64,000 bases of DNA. Source: Paenibacillus phytorum (GTDB lineage: Bacteria > Bacillota > Bacilli > Paenibacillales > NBRC-103111). Position numbers and translations under genes: made by a program. Of this stretch, positions 50,072 to 59,477 are shown one piece after another. The notes beneath the pieces were generated by a model, which was given only the letters and a program-made list of their open reading frames with translations, was not told the DNA's origin and searched no databases. The DNA is taken from positions 1 to 64,000 of the forward strand of contig NZ_WHOA01000095.1 in the NCBI RefSeq assembly GCF_013141715.1. The letters are read 5' to 3'. How positions within the stretch are numbered: the stretch's first letter is position 1; the number at the start of each line of letters is the position of its first letter.

Positions 50072-50767
50072 TTATTTTACGAGTGTAAGCTGTTCTCCAG
50101 GCTGAAGAGCGAAGCCTTCGATTCCTTGCTCCTTCAGCTGTGCGGTGAAGGCTGCACTATCTTGCACGATGCCTGGGAATGTGCTGTGATGAACCGGGAT
50201 CACGTTCTTTGCTTGCAGCCACTTTGCTGCAATCAGAGCATCCTTAGGTCCCATTGTGTAAAAATCCCCGATCGGCAGTACCGCGTAATCAATATCGTGG
50301 AGCTCGCCGATCATTTTCATATCTCCGAACAAGGAGGTGTCTCCGGCATGATAAAGCGTAATTCCGTTCCAATCCATGACAAATCCGCCCGGCATGCCTG
50401 CATAGACGATGCTTTGGGAATCGTCCGATATGATAGAGGAGCTGTGGAACGCGTGAACAAGCTTTGCTCTGGCAAATCCCAAGTCCACAGTTCCTCCGAT
50501 GTTCATTCCGATCGTCTTCAGACCCTTCCAAGAGTAATAGGTAGCAAGCTCAAAGGTGGCGATAATGGTCGCATCGTTAGCTCTGGCGATAGCTTCCGCA
50601 TCAGCAGTGTGATCCGTGTGTCCGTGTGTAAGCAAGATATATTGAACTTGAATGTCCTCGGCTTTCGCTTTGGCAACGGGATTGCCGCTCAGGAACGGAT
50701 CGATGATGATCGAGCGCTCTCCATCCGAGATCTGAATGCAAGAGTGTCCGTGAAAAATAAGGTTCAT
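50072..50767 (-). CDS. UPF0173 metal-dependent hydrolase (YtkL-like)
   Basis: A 231-residue metallo-beta-lactamase-fold enzyme. LIFHGHSCIQI near the start and LLTHGHTDHTADA (HxHxDH at 48-53) give the metal site. HAGDTSLFGDMKM supplies the next ligand, and IPVHHSTFPGI the last His. The substrate of this family is not established. The gene is divergent from the PaaX-like regulator (126 bases between), which may regulate it. Confidence 0.92.
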   Translation of the reverse strand: MNLIFHGHSCIQISDGERSIIIDPFLSGNPVAKAKAEDIQVQYILLTHGHTDHTADAEAIARANDATIIATFELATYYSWKGLKTIGMNIGGTVDLGFARAKLVHAFHSSSIISDDSQSIVYAGMPGGFVMDWNGITLYHAGDTSLFGDMKMIGELHDIDYAVLPIGDFYTMGPKDALIAAKWLQAKNVIPVHHSTFPGIVQDSAAFTAQLKEQGIEGFALQPGEQLTLVK

Positions 50768-50893
50768 TTTTTCTCCTCCGTATACTATTTATTATTCGTT
50801 AGACGACAATTCGAGTATATTATTTATTTCTTTTTTTGTCAAATTACTGTAATATGAGGATAGCAAGTATTCTGGAAGGGGATCAAAAACCGA

Positions 50894-51685
50894 ATGCTGT
50901 CAATCGAGAAGCAGATACTTTTCCTGCTGACAAAAAAGCCTTGCATGCACGCTAAAGAATTAGTACAAATTTATACGAAACGCGGATATAAGGAGCAGTC
51001 GATCAGGAACGTTCTATCACGAATGAAGAAAGAAAAGTATATTCATGCGGAAGAGCGTTCCCTGTATTCTATAATGGACAAAGGGGAGCAGTTTTTATCC
51101 TTCGTGAACCGGAAACCGCGGCAATACGATGTGGACTGGAACCGCAAATGGTATTTCGTGCACTTCGAGGTACCTGAGCCGGAGAGGCAAAGAAGGGATC
51201 AATTCCGTTTGCAGCTGCTGCAGCTTGGCTTCGGTCAACTATATAAAGGCGTATATGTCTCTCCTTGGGATTACAGAAAGCAGCTTTTGTCATTGATTCA
51301 AGCGACCTCCATGGATGAATACGTCACTATCTCGGAAGCGTCGATTTTGTTTCGGGATATTACCCCCGAGCGGGCAGCCGACATTTGGCCTCTAGCCGAC
51401 ATCCATCGCCTGTATCAGGAGAAGTGGCAATGGTATCAAGACGAATTCGTGCCGGCTTTGAATAAGGAAATCAGAGGCAGGATGGATCCCTTAGAGCTGT
51501 TTGTCCTTTATTTGCATGTCGGAGAGGTTATCAGCGAGATTAGCCTTAGGGATCCCATGCTTCCGGTGTCGCTGCTTCCATCCGATTGGATGGGGCACCG
51601 CGTAATCGCCGAATTGTATCGTTCGTTTCAGTCATTCGCCACCCTCATCCCCAGCTCTTCAAATTATTACCAATTTCTCGTGTAA
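50894..51685 (+). CDS. PaaX-like transcriptional regulator
   Basis: A 263-residue regulator. An N-terminal winged helix (HAKELVQIYTKRGYKEQSIR then NVLSRMKKEKYI) is followed by WYFVHFEVPEPERQRRDQFR and LGFGQLYKGVYVSPWDYRK, the typical PaaX central domain. Such proteins repress catabolic genes until an acyl-CoA ligand binds; the ligand here is unknown, and no phenylacetate genes are in the window. Ribosome site AAGGGGAT. Divergent from the UPF0173 hydrolase gene. Confidence 0.8.
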   Translation: MLSIEKQILFLLTKKPCMHAKELVQIYTKRGYKEQSIRNVLSRMKKEKYIHAEERSLYSIMDKGEQFLSFVNRKPRQYDVDWNRKWYFVHFEVPEPERQRRDQFRLQLLQLGFGQLYKGVYVSPWDYRKQLLSLIQATSMDEYVTISEASILFRDITPERAADIWPLADIHRLYQEKWQWYQDEFVPALNKEIRGRMDPLELFVLYLHVGEVISEISLRDPMLPVSLLPSDWMGHRVIAELYRSFQSFATLIPSSSNYYQFLV

Positions 51686-51782
51686 ACACATGAGTAACCG
51701 GACAATGCTGCCCGTTATGTGAGCAGCTTCAGGAAGAGGTCTAACTGGGCTTAGTTTATTATCGGATTGTAATAAGAAAGCG

Positions 51783-51801
51783 GTTTTCGGGTACCGAAAA
51801 C
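51783..51801. repeat. Perfect 8-bp inverted repeat
   Basis: GTTTTCGG-GTA-CCGAAAAC about 100 bases after the PaaX-like gene. No T run, so possibly an operator or weak terminator. Confidence 0.45.
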
Positions 51802-51913
51802 TTATAACGCGGCATGGAAGTCTTATGTGGTAAAAATGACGAGCAAACGCTGTTCTGATAGCGTCCGTTCGTCTTTTTGCTTTTAAATGAGAAAGCGTTG
51901 GATCTGTCATTTA

Positions 51914-51927
51914 AGAAAGCGCTTTAA
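51914..51927 (+). promoter_or_regulatory. Candidate cre (CcpA) site
   Basis: AGAAAGCGCTTTAA agrees with the cre consensus TGWAANCGNTNWCA except the first base and the base before last. It lies 147 bases before the AraC regulator of a sugar transporter, where carbon catabolite control would be expected. Confidence 0.45.
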
Positions 51928-52060
51928 TATATCTGGAATTACAGCTAAAATATAACTAACATCGTTATGGAATTGTTTGGAGCGATTCTTTTTTATCGGG
52001 ATAACGTTTGGGTAAAGGTGTTCGACTCAAACAAGCAATTTGAGGAATGAGGTGACCTTA

Positions 52061-54448
52061 TTGAAAATGCCGCAGTTTTGGTTTCAAATTGGCAGTCGCA
52101 AAAGTGCGCTGACGACGATGATCGCCTCTAATTTATTCATCCTGTTGATTCCACTTGCAATGGGGCTCTTTTTGTACGCCAAAGTGGAGCAGAGTCTGGA
52201 AACAAACGCCAACCGTTCCAATACGGCGATGCTAGAGCAACTAAAGCTGTCGCTGGACTATAAATTATCGGAAGTAGATAATTTAATGCGCCAGGTCGCG
52301 CTCGATCCGAAGTTGGATTATATGTTGAAAATTCCGAAAGATGCGGATAGCGCCGATACATACCGTTTCGTGGAATTCATGCGCAACCAATTGAGCAGGT
52401 ACCGCAGCATGGTTAGCAGTTTTATTTTTGACTATTACGTTTATTTTGACAGCAGCGATACCATCGTCAAAGCAGATTTATTGACCGATTCTCGTACGTT
52501 TTATTCCACCTACTATACTTTTAAGGACATGACGTATGAGCAGTGGCACAAGGAGATTTTGACAAGCGCGCACAGCATGTCTTACTTGCCAGCCGCCTCC
52601 CTTGCTCGCGGGAATGAAATATCCACTAACACCGAATACGTTCCGAAGGAGGTCGTCGTCTATGAACAATCGCTTCCCCTTCGTTCGCAATCCGATGTCC
52701 TCGGTAATTTTATCGTTCTGATCGATGTCGACCAAATCAAACAAATGTTAAAGCAGTTGGAAACAGCTAGCGACAGCGCGATTTATATCATTGACCATAC
52801 AGGAAAAACAATTATGAGCACGAGCGATATACCATTTTCGCCCGACCTTCTCAATCGCATTGAAACCAATAGCAGTCCATTCGATTACCGAATCGCTGGC
52901 GTCAATCAAATGGTATCGGTTACGTCCTCGCAAAAAGCGGGCTGGAAGTATGTGTCGGTAACGCCGAATGACGTGTTTATGCAGCAGGTCAATCAAATTC
53001 AAACATGGTCCTTAGGACTTTTCATTATATGCTTGATCGCTGGGCTACTAGCCGTCTATGCCGGGGTTTACCGCAATTACAAGCCGCTTCAGAAGACAGT
53101 GAACGCGATTATGCGCGGGAAAGACATGATCGGGCGACCTGCCTCCAACGAATACGAGTTTATCCAACAGACGTTCGAAGGCTCGATTCATGAAGAGAAA
53201 AACTTGCGCAACATGCTAGCCCAACAAATTCCGTTAATTCGAACCAACTACTTATCCCGCCTCATACGCGGTTATATGGACGTGGACGTTTCCCCAGAAA
53301 ACGAAGAAACACTTCGGTTCATGGATCTATCGTTCGTAAGCGATCGTTTTGCCATACTCCTAGTCAAGATCGAAGACATCGATGATTTCAGTGAAGAACA
53401 ATCCGAACAAGGCTGGGCGCATGCAAGGTTTATCGTATCGAATATAGGTGTCGATCTCATTCAACTGAACAATAATGGGCATTCAGTTGAACTCGATCGC
53501 GATCGTCTTGCCTTTCTCATCAACCTGGAGGATCGGCGAGGGGATCGCGCTGCTGCCGATATACGAGAATTCGCAGAATCGCTTAACAGCATGATCTCAC
53601 AAAGATTCAAAATCAACATTACCGTAGCCGCTGGAGAGATCCATCAGGGGCCAAAGGCGATTCGCGAATCCTATCCGGAAGCTCTATCAGCACTTGAATA
53701 TAGACTCATTAAAGGGAAAAACGCAGTCATCCACTTCCAAGATATCATAGATGCCACACAGCACTATTATTACCCGCTTGAAATCGAAATACAGCTTATC
53801 AATTTCGTTCGGAGTGGCGATTCCGATAATGTGGAAAAGCTGCTCTCTACGATTTATTCGATGAATTTCGATTCTAGCCATATCACGCCCGAACTTGGTA
53901 AGTGCTTGTTCTTCAATGTCATGAGCACATTTTTGAAAATCGTGAACTCCACCAATACGAACCCGGAAGAAGTGCTTGGTGCGAATTTTGATCCGATCAA
54001 AGCGGTTTTCAGCTATCCGACGGCGGATGGCATGTACCTGAAAACGAAGGATTTGTACGCAACGCTCACAAGCTTGTTTAAAGTAGAACGGTCCGATCAC
54101 AGCACGCAATTACTGCAGGATATCGTCCATTTCGTGGATCAAAATCTTGATGATCAGAACATGGGGCTGGCGCTTGTCGCCGACCGCCTTAAGATGACGC
54201 CGCCATATATTTCCACCTTTTTCAAAAAAAATCAGGGGCAAAACCTGTTAGATTACATCACACGCAAACGGATTGAAAAAGCGAAGGTGTTGATGGACAA
54301 TAAGGAGCTGACGAACGCACAAATAGCGCAAATGGTCGGTTACAATAACGACGTCGTGTTCATTCGTGCTTTCAAAAAGCAGGAAGGTATTCCACCTGGA
54401 AAATACCGCGAGGCGATGAGGCCGGACAAAACCGGATCCGACGCATAA
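52061..54448 (+). CDS. Membrane-anchored AraC-family regulator (YesN/YtdP type)
   Basis: TTG 52061 is chosen, behind GAGGTG (795 residues). TM1 about 20-43 (MIASNLFILLIPLAMGLFLY), an extracellular dCache-like sensor of about 260 residues, and TM2 about 302-322 (WSLGLFIICLIAGLLAVYAG). A cytoplasmic linker follows, then the C-terminal AraC HTH pair, LADRLKMTPPYISTFFKKNQ and IAQMVGYNNDVVFIRAFKKQ. It probably senses an extracellular oligosaccharide and activates the ABC transporter genes directly downstream. Such regulator/transporter pairs are abundant in Paenibacillus. Confidence 0.9.
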   Translation: MKMPQFWFQIGSRKSALTTMIASNLFILLIPLAMGLFLYAKVEQSLETNANRSNTAMLEQLKLSLDYKLSEVDNLMRQVALDPKLDYMLKIPKDADSADTYRFVEFMRNQLSRYRSMVSSFIFDYYVYFDSSDTIVKADLLTDSRTFYSTYYTFKDMTYEQWHKEILTSAHSMSYLPAASLARGNEISTNTEYVPKEVVVYEQSLPLRSQSDVLGNFIVLIDVDQIKQMLKQLETASDSAIYIIDHTGKTIMSTSDIPFSPDLLNRIETNSSPFDYRIAGVNQMVSVTSSQKAGWKYVSVTPNDVFMQQVNQIQTWSLGLFIICLIAGLLAVYAGVYRNYKPLQKTVNAIMRGKDMIGRPASNEYEFIQQTFEGSIHEEKNLRNMLAQQIPLIRTNYLSRLIRGYMDVDVSPENEETLRFMDLSFVSDRFAILLVKIEDIDDFSEEQSEQGWAHARFIVSNIGVDLIQLNNNGHSVELDRDRLAFLINLEDRRGDRAAADIREFAESLNSMISQRFKINITVAAGEIHQGPKAIRESYPEALSALEYRLIKGKNAVIHFQDIIDATQHYYYPLEIEIQLINFVRSGDSDNVEKLLSTIYSMNFDSSHITPELGKCLFFNVMSTFLKIVNSTNTNPEEVLGANFDPIKAVFSYPTADGMYLKTKDLYATLTSLFKVERSDHSTQLLQDIVHFVDQNLDDQNMGLALVADRLKMTPPYISTFFKKNQGQNLLDYITRKRIEKAKVLMDNKELTNAQIAQMVGYNNDVVFIRAFKKQEGIPPGKYREAMRPDKTGSDA

Positions 54449-54478
54449 AGGGCAGCCTCTAAGGGGCTGCCCTTTTTT
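54447..54478 (+). terminator. Terminator of the AraC regulator gene
   Basis: AAAGGGCAGCC / GGGCTGCCCTTT stem with six T, directly after the stop. Confidence 0.92.
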
Positions 54479-54697
54479 GATAAGCTGCAACAAGTTGTAC
54501 ACTGACGTTTTTTAATATCTCACTGATTTGTTTTCTACTTGCCCGCATTTCTTACAAAAATACAACCCAAATGAAAAGTAGAAAGTATCCTTTCTTGCGT
54601 GCAGAAGCTACACTCGGAACAAGAAGGCGGGACAATAACAGCGATCCCGTTTCAATAGCAAATGCATTCACTCACTATGAAAAGGGAGGCGTTTTCA

Positions 54698-56317
54698 TTG
54701 AAGAAAAAAATGAAACATGTAAGTTCCGTCATGCTGATTTCTTTACTCGCGGCTTCAGTTGCCGCATGCAGCAGTAACGGCGGAGGCGAGACGTCGTCGT
54801 CACCGCAGCCTGGCAAAGAAACACAGTCGCCGAAGCTGACCAATCTGACGTATTGGGTAGCGAACCACTCCAATGCCGCTTCACAGATGAAGACATACGC
54901 AGAAATGGAAATGTATAAGGAACTCGAAAAAATATCAGGTGTAAAGGTTGAATTCCAGCATCCTCCGCTCGATGCCCAGCAGGCAAAAGAACAGTTCAAT
55001 CTAATGCTCGCCTCCAACCAACTACCGGACGTTATTGAAACGGGCTGGACGGGGTATCCGGGTGGACCAGAAAAAGCGATTCAAGATAACAAAATCATTA
55101 AGCTGAACGATTTGATCGATAAATATGCGCCGAACCTAAAAAAACTGTTTACAGATCATCCGGACTGGAAAAAGCAAATCATGACGGACGATGGCAGTAT
55201 CTACTCATTCCCGTTCCTGCGAGGCGGTGACAAGGTCAGAGTATTCTTCGGCCCAGGCGTACGTCAGGATTGGCTGGAGAAACTAGGGTTGAAAATGCCA
55301 ACAACGATCGACGAATGGTACGACGTGTTGAAGGCGTTTAAAGAGAAAGATCCGAACGGCAACGGCAAAGCGGACGAAATCCCGATTTACCTCGATAAAG
55401 CGGCATTCGCTACCGACGCTCCGTTCCTAGGCGCATGGGGTATCAATTACGGTTTCTACCAAGATAGCGGCAAAGTGAAGTACGGCCCAATCCAACCGGA
55501 GTTCAAAGATTTCCTTGCAACGATGAACAAATGGTATAAGGAGGGTCTGCTTGACAAAGACTTCGCAGCCCCGAACGATAAATTGTACGACAATAAAATG
55601 ACGACAAACCTACTGGGAGCATCCGTGTTCTATAACGGCGGGGGCATTGGCAAATACGCCAACCTGATGAAGGACAAGGACCCGAACTTCAAGTTAGTCG
55701 CCGCTCCTTATCCGCTGTTGAAAGCTGGGGATAAACCAATTTGGGGCCAGAAAGATTTTGTTTCGAACGGCATTGGTGCTGCTATCACGACGAGTAACAA
55801 AAATCCGATTGAAACGGTCAAATGGCTTGATTATGCTTACGGCGAAAAAGGCGATCTGCTTTTTAACTATGGCAAAGAAGGCGTCAGCTACAAAATGGAG
55901 AACGGCAAAGCCGTATTCCTCCCGGAAGTTCTCAACCCGCCGAGCGGAGTCAGCCTTGCGCAATCGTTTGCGAAGCATAACCGATCGACGTGGAGCGCAC
56001 CGTTCGTGCTTAGCGATAATTTTCAATTGCAGTATCTCGCACTCCCGCAGCAGAAAGATGCGCTTGCCATCTGGTCGAAGCCGACGGCTGAACGCAAAAT
56101 GCCGCTCGTGACGCCAACGAAAGATGAAAGCAGCAAGTATGCTTCCGTCATGACGGATGTTGAGACGTATCGCGACGAAATGCTGCTCAAGTTCATCATG
56201 GGCGTGGAGCCGATCGAGAACTTCGACAAATACGTTAAGAAGATTCAAAGCATGGGCATCGAAGATGCCACCAAAATTCAGCAGGCGGCGCTCGAACGAT
56301 TCAATAAACGCAGTTAA
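54698..56317 (+). CDS. Sugar ABC transporter substrate-binding lipoprotein (LplA-like)
   Basis: TTG 54698 behind GGGAGG gives 539 residues. A basic start and signal peptide (MLISLLAASVAAC) with lipobox Cys about 24, then a Ser/Gly linker. The mature part is a large class of oligosaccharide-binding proteins typical of Paenibacillus (LTYWVANHSNA, YPGGPEKAIQDNKII, YVWGQKDFVSNG-like). It collects a sugar outside the cell for the two permeases encoded downstream. No ATPase gene is in the operon; MsmX-type ATPases are usually shared. Confidence 0.92.
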   Translation: MKKKMKHVSSVMLISLLAASVAACSSNGGGETSSSPQPGKETQSPKLTNLTYWVANHSNAASQMKTYAEMEMYKELEKISGVKVEFQHPPLDAQQAKEQFNLMLASNQLPDVIETGWTGYPGGPEKAIQDNKIIKLNDLIDKYAPNLKKLFTDHPDWKKQIMTDDGSIYSFPFLRGGDKVRVFFGPGVRQDWLEKLGLKMPTTIDEWYDVLKAFKEKDPNGNGKADEIPIYLDKAAFATDAPFLGAWGINYGFYQDSGKVKYGPIQPEFKDFLATMNKWYKEGLLDKDFAAPNDKLYDNKMTTNLLGASVFYNGGGIGKYANLMKDKDPNFKLVAAPYPLLKAGDKPIWGQKDFVSNGIGAAITTSNKNPIETVKWLDYAYGEKGDLLFNYGKEGVSYKMENGKAVFLPEVLNPPSGVSLAQSFAKHNRSTWSAPFVLSDNFQLQYLALPQQKDALAIWSKPTAERKMPLVTPTKDESSKYASVMTDVETYRDEMLLKFIMGVEPIENFDKYVKKIQSMGIEDATKIQQAALERFNKRS

Positions 56318-56403
56318 ATGAATCGAAAGATCGGACTGGGAGATGATCGGATTCATCTCCCAGCTTTTTATATCGAAACCATGCAGAAAGGCAGGGAGAA
56401 ACG

Positions 56404-57372
56404 ATGGCGCAAAGCTCTGGAAACGTACAGGCAGGCACTGTAACCAAAATCTATCGCGATCCGACATTACTTCAAGTCATTCGCTCAGATCTTAAGCGGC
56501 ATTGGGCCATTTATGTGATGGCCCTGCCTGTTATCGCTTATTACCTCCTGTTTCATTACGGGCCGATGTACGGTTTACAAATCGCATTCAAAGACTTTTC
56601 AACAGTAAAAGGCATCTGGGGAAGTCCGTGGGTCGGTTTCAGGCATTTTGAAAGCTTTTTTAACGGAATTTATTTCTGGCGGTTAATTAAGAACACCATT
56701 TTAATCAACGTATATGAGCTGTTATTTGGCTTTCCGGCTGCTATTGTATTAGCGTTGTTGCTAAATGAGATTCGTAACAGCATGTTCAAACGTGTTGTGC
56801 AGACAATCTCGTATTTACCTCACTTCATTTCAATCGTCGTCGTGGCTGGGATGATGGTCGACTTTTTAGGCCGCACCGGTCTCATTAACCAAATCATCGC
56901 CTCTTTCGGAATCGAACCGATCGACTTTTTGAAAGAAGCGAGCTGGTTCCGTTTCCTGTTCGTTTCATCCGGTATTTGGCAAGGAATCGGTTGGGGCTCC
57001 ATTATCTATTTGGCGGCGATGGCCACCATCGACCCGACCCTCTATGAGGCCGCCCGCATGGATGGCGCGAACCGTTGGAAGCAAACGCTGCATATCACAA
57101 TTCCCGGTATTATGCCCACGATCGTTATTTTGTTCATTTTGAATATGGGTAACATGCTCTCGGTCGGCAGTGAAAAAGTACTCCTTCTGTACAATCCGCT
57201 CACTTACGAGACAGGGGATGTCATCTCGACCTACGTATATCGTAAAGGGGTTCTGGAGGCAAGCTACAGCTTTACGGCAGCAGTGGGGCTTTTTAACTCC
57301 GTTGTAAGCTTCATTCTGATTGTGTCCGCCAACAGCATCAGCAAGCGGCTCACCGAGAATAAACTTTGGTAG
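56404..57372 (+). CDS. Sugar ABC transporter permease (LplB-like)
   Basis: A 322-residue permease with six hydrophobic segments, the first at AIYVMALPVIAYYLLFHYG. The EAA loop reads YEAARMDGANRWKQTLHITI (about 213-232), which contacts the ATPase. First permease of the heteromeric transporter; 86 bases behind the binding protein gene. The N-terminal extension of about 35 residues is usual for this subfamily. Confidence 0.93.
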   Translation: MAQSSGNVQAGTVTKIYRDPTLLQVIRSDLKRHWAIYVMALPVIAYYLLFHYGPMYGLQIAFKDFSTVKGIWGSPWVGFRHFESFFNGIYFWRLIKNTILINVYELLFGFPAAIVLALLLNEIRNSMFKRVVQTISYLPHFISIVVVAGMMVDFLGRTGLINQIIASFGIEPIDFLKEASWFRFLFVSSGIWQGIGWGSIIYLAAMATIDPTLYEAARMDGANRWKQTLHITIPGIMPTIVILFILNMGNMLSVGSEKVLLLYNPLTYETGDVISTYVYRKGVLEASYSFTAAVGLFNSVVSFILIVSANSISKRLTENKLW

Positions 57373-57391
57373 TCAGAAGGGAGATTCGTCG

Positions 57392-58267
57392 ATGAAACCA
57401 ACAACAGGTGAACGATCGTTTGGATATTTGAATGCACTCCTTATGATCGGCCTTTGCATAGTCACTTTGTACCCATTCTTATACGTTCTGTTTGCTTCGT
57501 TTAGCAATGCAACGTCTTTCCTGCAGCATCGCGGACTGATGTTCAGCCCGGCCGGCTTCGATCTCGGCGCTTACAAAGCTGTGTTCAATAACCCAATGAT
57601 TGTAAAAGGGTACCAGAATACGTTGCTCTATGTGGTGCTTGGTACCGCAATTAATCTCGTCATGACGGCGATCGGCGCCTACGTATTGTCCAGGCCTAAT
57701 TTATATTTCAAAAATATCATCATGTTTTTCATCGTCATAACGATGGTATTTCACGGCGGCTTGATTCCGACTTATCTGCTTGTGAACGATCTCGGGATGA
57801 TGAACACGATGTGGGCGCTTCTCATTCCCGGTGCGATCAATACGTTCAACATGATCATCATGCGTACCTCTTTTCAAGGCATTCCTGTTAGTTTGGAAGA
57901 ATCCGCGAGAATGGACGGCGCTAGCGATTGGAAGATTCTGTTTCTCATTATCATCCCGCTTTCGATGCCTGTTATTGCTGTCATGATTTTGTGGTACGCG
58001 GTAGGACATTGGAATTCCTACTTCAGCGCGCTGGTCTATTTACGGAGCCGTGAAGACTATCCACTCCAGCTCGTACTCCGTGAAATTTTAATTGCAAACA
58101 ATACCGATTCGATGATGACGGGTGCAGCCAACGATGACAAATATGCAATTGGTGAAACGATTAAATATGCGACGATTATTATCTCGACGTTACCCATTAT
58201 TTGCCTATATCCTTTCCTGCAAAAGTATTTCGTCAAGGGCGTTATGATTGGGGCGATTAAGGAGTAA
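57392..58267 (+). CDS. Sugar ABC transporter permease (LplC/YtcP-like)
   Basis: ATG 57392 behind AAGGGAGA gives 291 residues. Six hydrophobic segments (LNALLMIGLCIVTLYPFLYV first). The EAA loop reads LEESARMDGASDWKILFLII. Ends FVKGVMIGAIKE, the normal C-terminus of this subfamily. Second permease of the operon, 19 bases after the first. The transporter is complete except for the ATPase. Confidence 0.93.
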   Translation: MKPTTGERSFGYLNALLMIGLCIVTLYPFLYVLFASFSNATSFLQHRGLMFSPAGFDLGAYKAVFNNPMIVKGYQNTLLYVVLGTAINLVMTAIGAYVLSRPNLYFKNIIMFFIVITMVFHGGLIPTYLLVNDLGMMNTMWALLIPGAINTFNMIIMRTSFQGIPVSLEESARMDGASDWKILFLIIIPLSMPVIAVMILWYAVGHWNSYFSALVYLRSREDYPLQLVLREILIANNTDSMMTGAANDDKYAIGETIKYATIIISTLPIICLYPFLQKYFVKGVMIGAIKE

Positions 58268-58328
58268 CAGTAAAACCATTAATATGGAATTTAAAACTAT
58301 GGGGTTACCATAATTTATGTTATTATTC

Positions 58329-58348
58329 AGTTACGTAATTACGTAACT
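58329..58348 (+). promoter_or_regulatory. Perfect 20-bp palindromic operator
   Basis: AGTTACGTAATTACGTAACT is its own reverse complement. It lies 25 bases before the start of the HTH-ATPase gene, so autoregulation is likely. Confidence 0.75.
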
Positions 58349-58373
58349 AAATAATTTAGATGAGGTGATCCTT

Positions 58374-59477
58374 TTGACCACAACACGGGATTATGGCACC
58401 GAGCTAGATGCGTTGCAGGCACAAATGAATGATCTTCAGCAGCTTGTCAGACAATTGATTCCTAACCAAGATGAGAATAACAAAGTGTTTACTGAGCAAA
58501 AGAATTCAGCAGCTGAGCTGGGAAGTGTCTTTTACTCCGGGCAATATCGGGGAGATCAGGCTAGCTTCCGGTGGGAGCCTCAAGAAAAGCATGTCCGTCA
58601 GTTAATCCAACTGGACGGCGATAAAGCAGCCAAAATCTTGGGTGCTCTTGCTCATAAGCAGCGACTTGATATTTTAAGATCAGTCTTGCAAGAACCTCTT
58701 ACCGGACCTGATCTGGTAGAACGACTAAACATGGGGACAACAGGACAACTCTACCATCACATCAAGGCATTAGTAGGAGCAGACCTTCTCGTTCAAGAAG
58801 AGAGAGGCGGCAAGTATACCATTCCTGGCCCCCGTGCGCTTCCACTTTTATTGCTGCTTGCGGCGGCTTCTGACCTCATGGATACTAGTGACTATCTAGC
58901 TATGACAGAAGCAAGAACGAATGCGCATGCTTATTTGGGCGGAGCACAAGAAGTATATGATCCACACTTACTGCTGTGGGCTGTTGTTGAGAATTGCATT
59001 CTGGAGCATCTGCATGGCACCTGCAGCGAGGTTAGCCTCTTTTTGCATGCGGATGGCAGCATCACAGTTGCAGACAATGGACGTGGCATCCCCGTTCAAG
59101 CACTTCCTGGTAGTGAACATCCGCGTGTTCAGACTGTTCTTACAGACATGAGCCGACTAAGCTCAAGTGCTACATTCTTAGCACCCGGCAGTGAAAAAGG
59201 TATCAGCATGCCCGTCGTCAACGCGCTATCGCTCAAGCTTTCCGTTGAGATCAGACGCGACGGTCGAGTGTTCCAACAGCACTATAAGCATGGGATTCCG
59301 CAAAGCGAGCTCCAAACAGTAGGCGTGACCAAGGAAACCGGAACGAGTGTTACCTTCCTGCCAGATCGCGATATTTTCGGCAAATCGTTTGAGCTAAGCA
59401 TGCTTGAGAAACAAGCCGAGGACTTTGCCGTTTTGTATCCGAAGCTGAATATTCATGTGTGGAGTGATCTTGCTTAA
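58374..59477 (+). CDS. HTH regulator fused to a GyrB-type GHKL ATPase domain
   Basis: TTG 58374 behind GAGGTGATCC (367 residues). A short coiled coil is followed by an ArsR-like winged helix about 80-150 (HKQRLDILRSVLQEPLTGPD and TGQLYHHIKALVGADLLVQE). The second half is clearly like the ATPase domain of DNA gyrase B: AVVENCILEHLHG (Asn box), DGSITVADNGRGIPV (Asp about 233), GSEKGISMPVVNALS (G box) and GTSVTFLPDRDIF. The transducer and toprim domains of GyrB are absent. I infer an ATP-responsive DNA-binding regulator. A perfect palindrome stands in front of the gene. Confidence 0.8.
   Translation: MTTTRDYGTELDALQAQMNDLQQLVRQLIPNQDENNKVFTEQKNSAAELGSVFYSGQYRGDQASFRWEPQEKHVRQLIQLDGDKAAKILGALAHKQRLDILRSVLQEPLTGPDLVERLNMGTTGQLYHHIKALVGADLLVQEERGGKYTIPGPRALPLLLLLAAASDLMDTSDYLAMTEARTNAHAYLGGAQEVYDPHLLLWAVVENCILEHLHGTCSEVSLFLHADGSITVADNGRGIPVQALPGSEHPRVQTVLTDMSRLSSSATFLAPGSEKGISMPVVNALSLKLSVEIRRDGRVFQQHYKHGIPQSELQTVGVTKETGTSVTFLPDRDIFGKSFELSMLEKQAEDFAVLYPKLNIHVWSDLA

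Noticed and set aside
49810..50088. 92-codon frame on the plus strand
   Set aside because: No ribosome site, overlaps the end of the hydrolase gene, and no recognisable domain; listed only as an unassigned segment.
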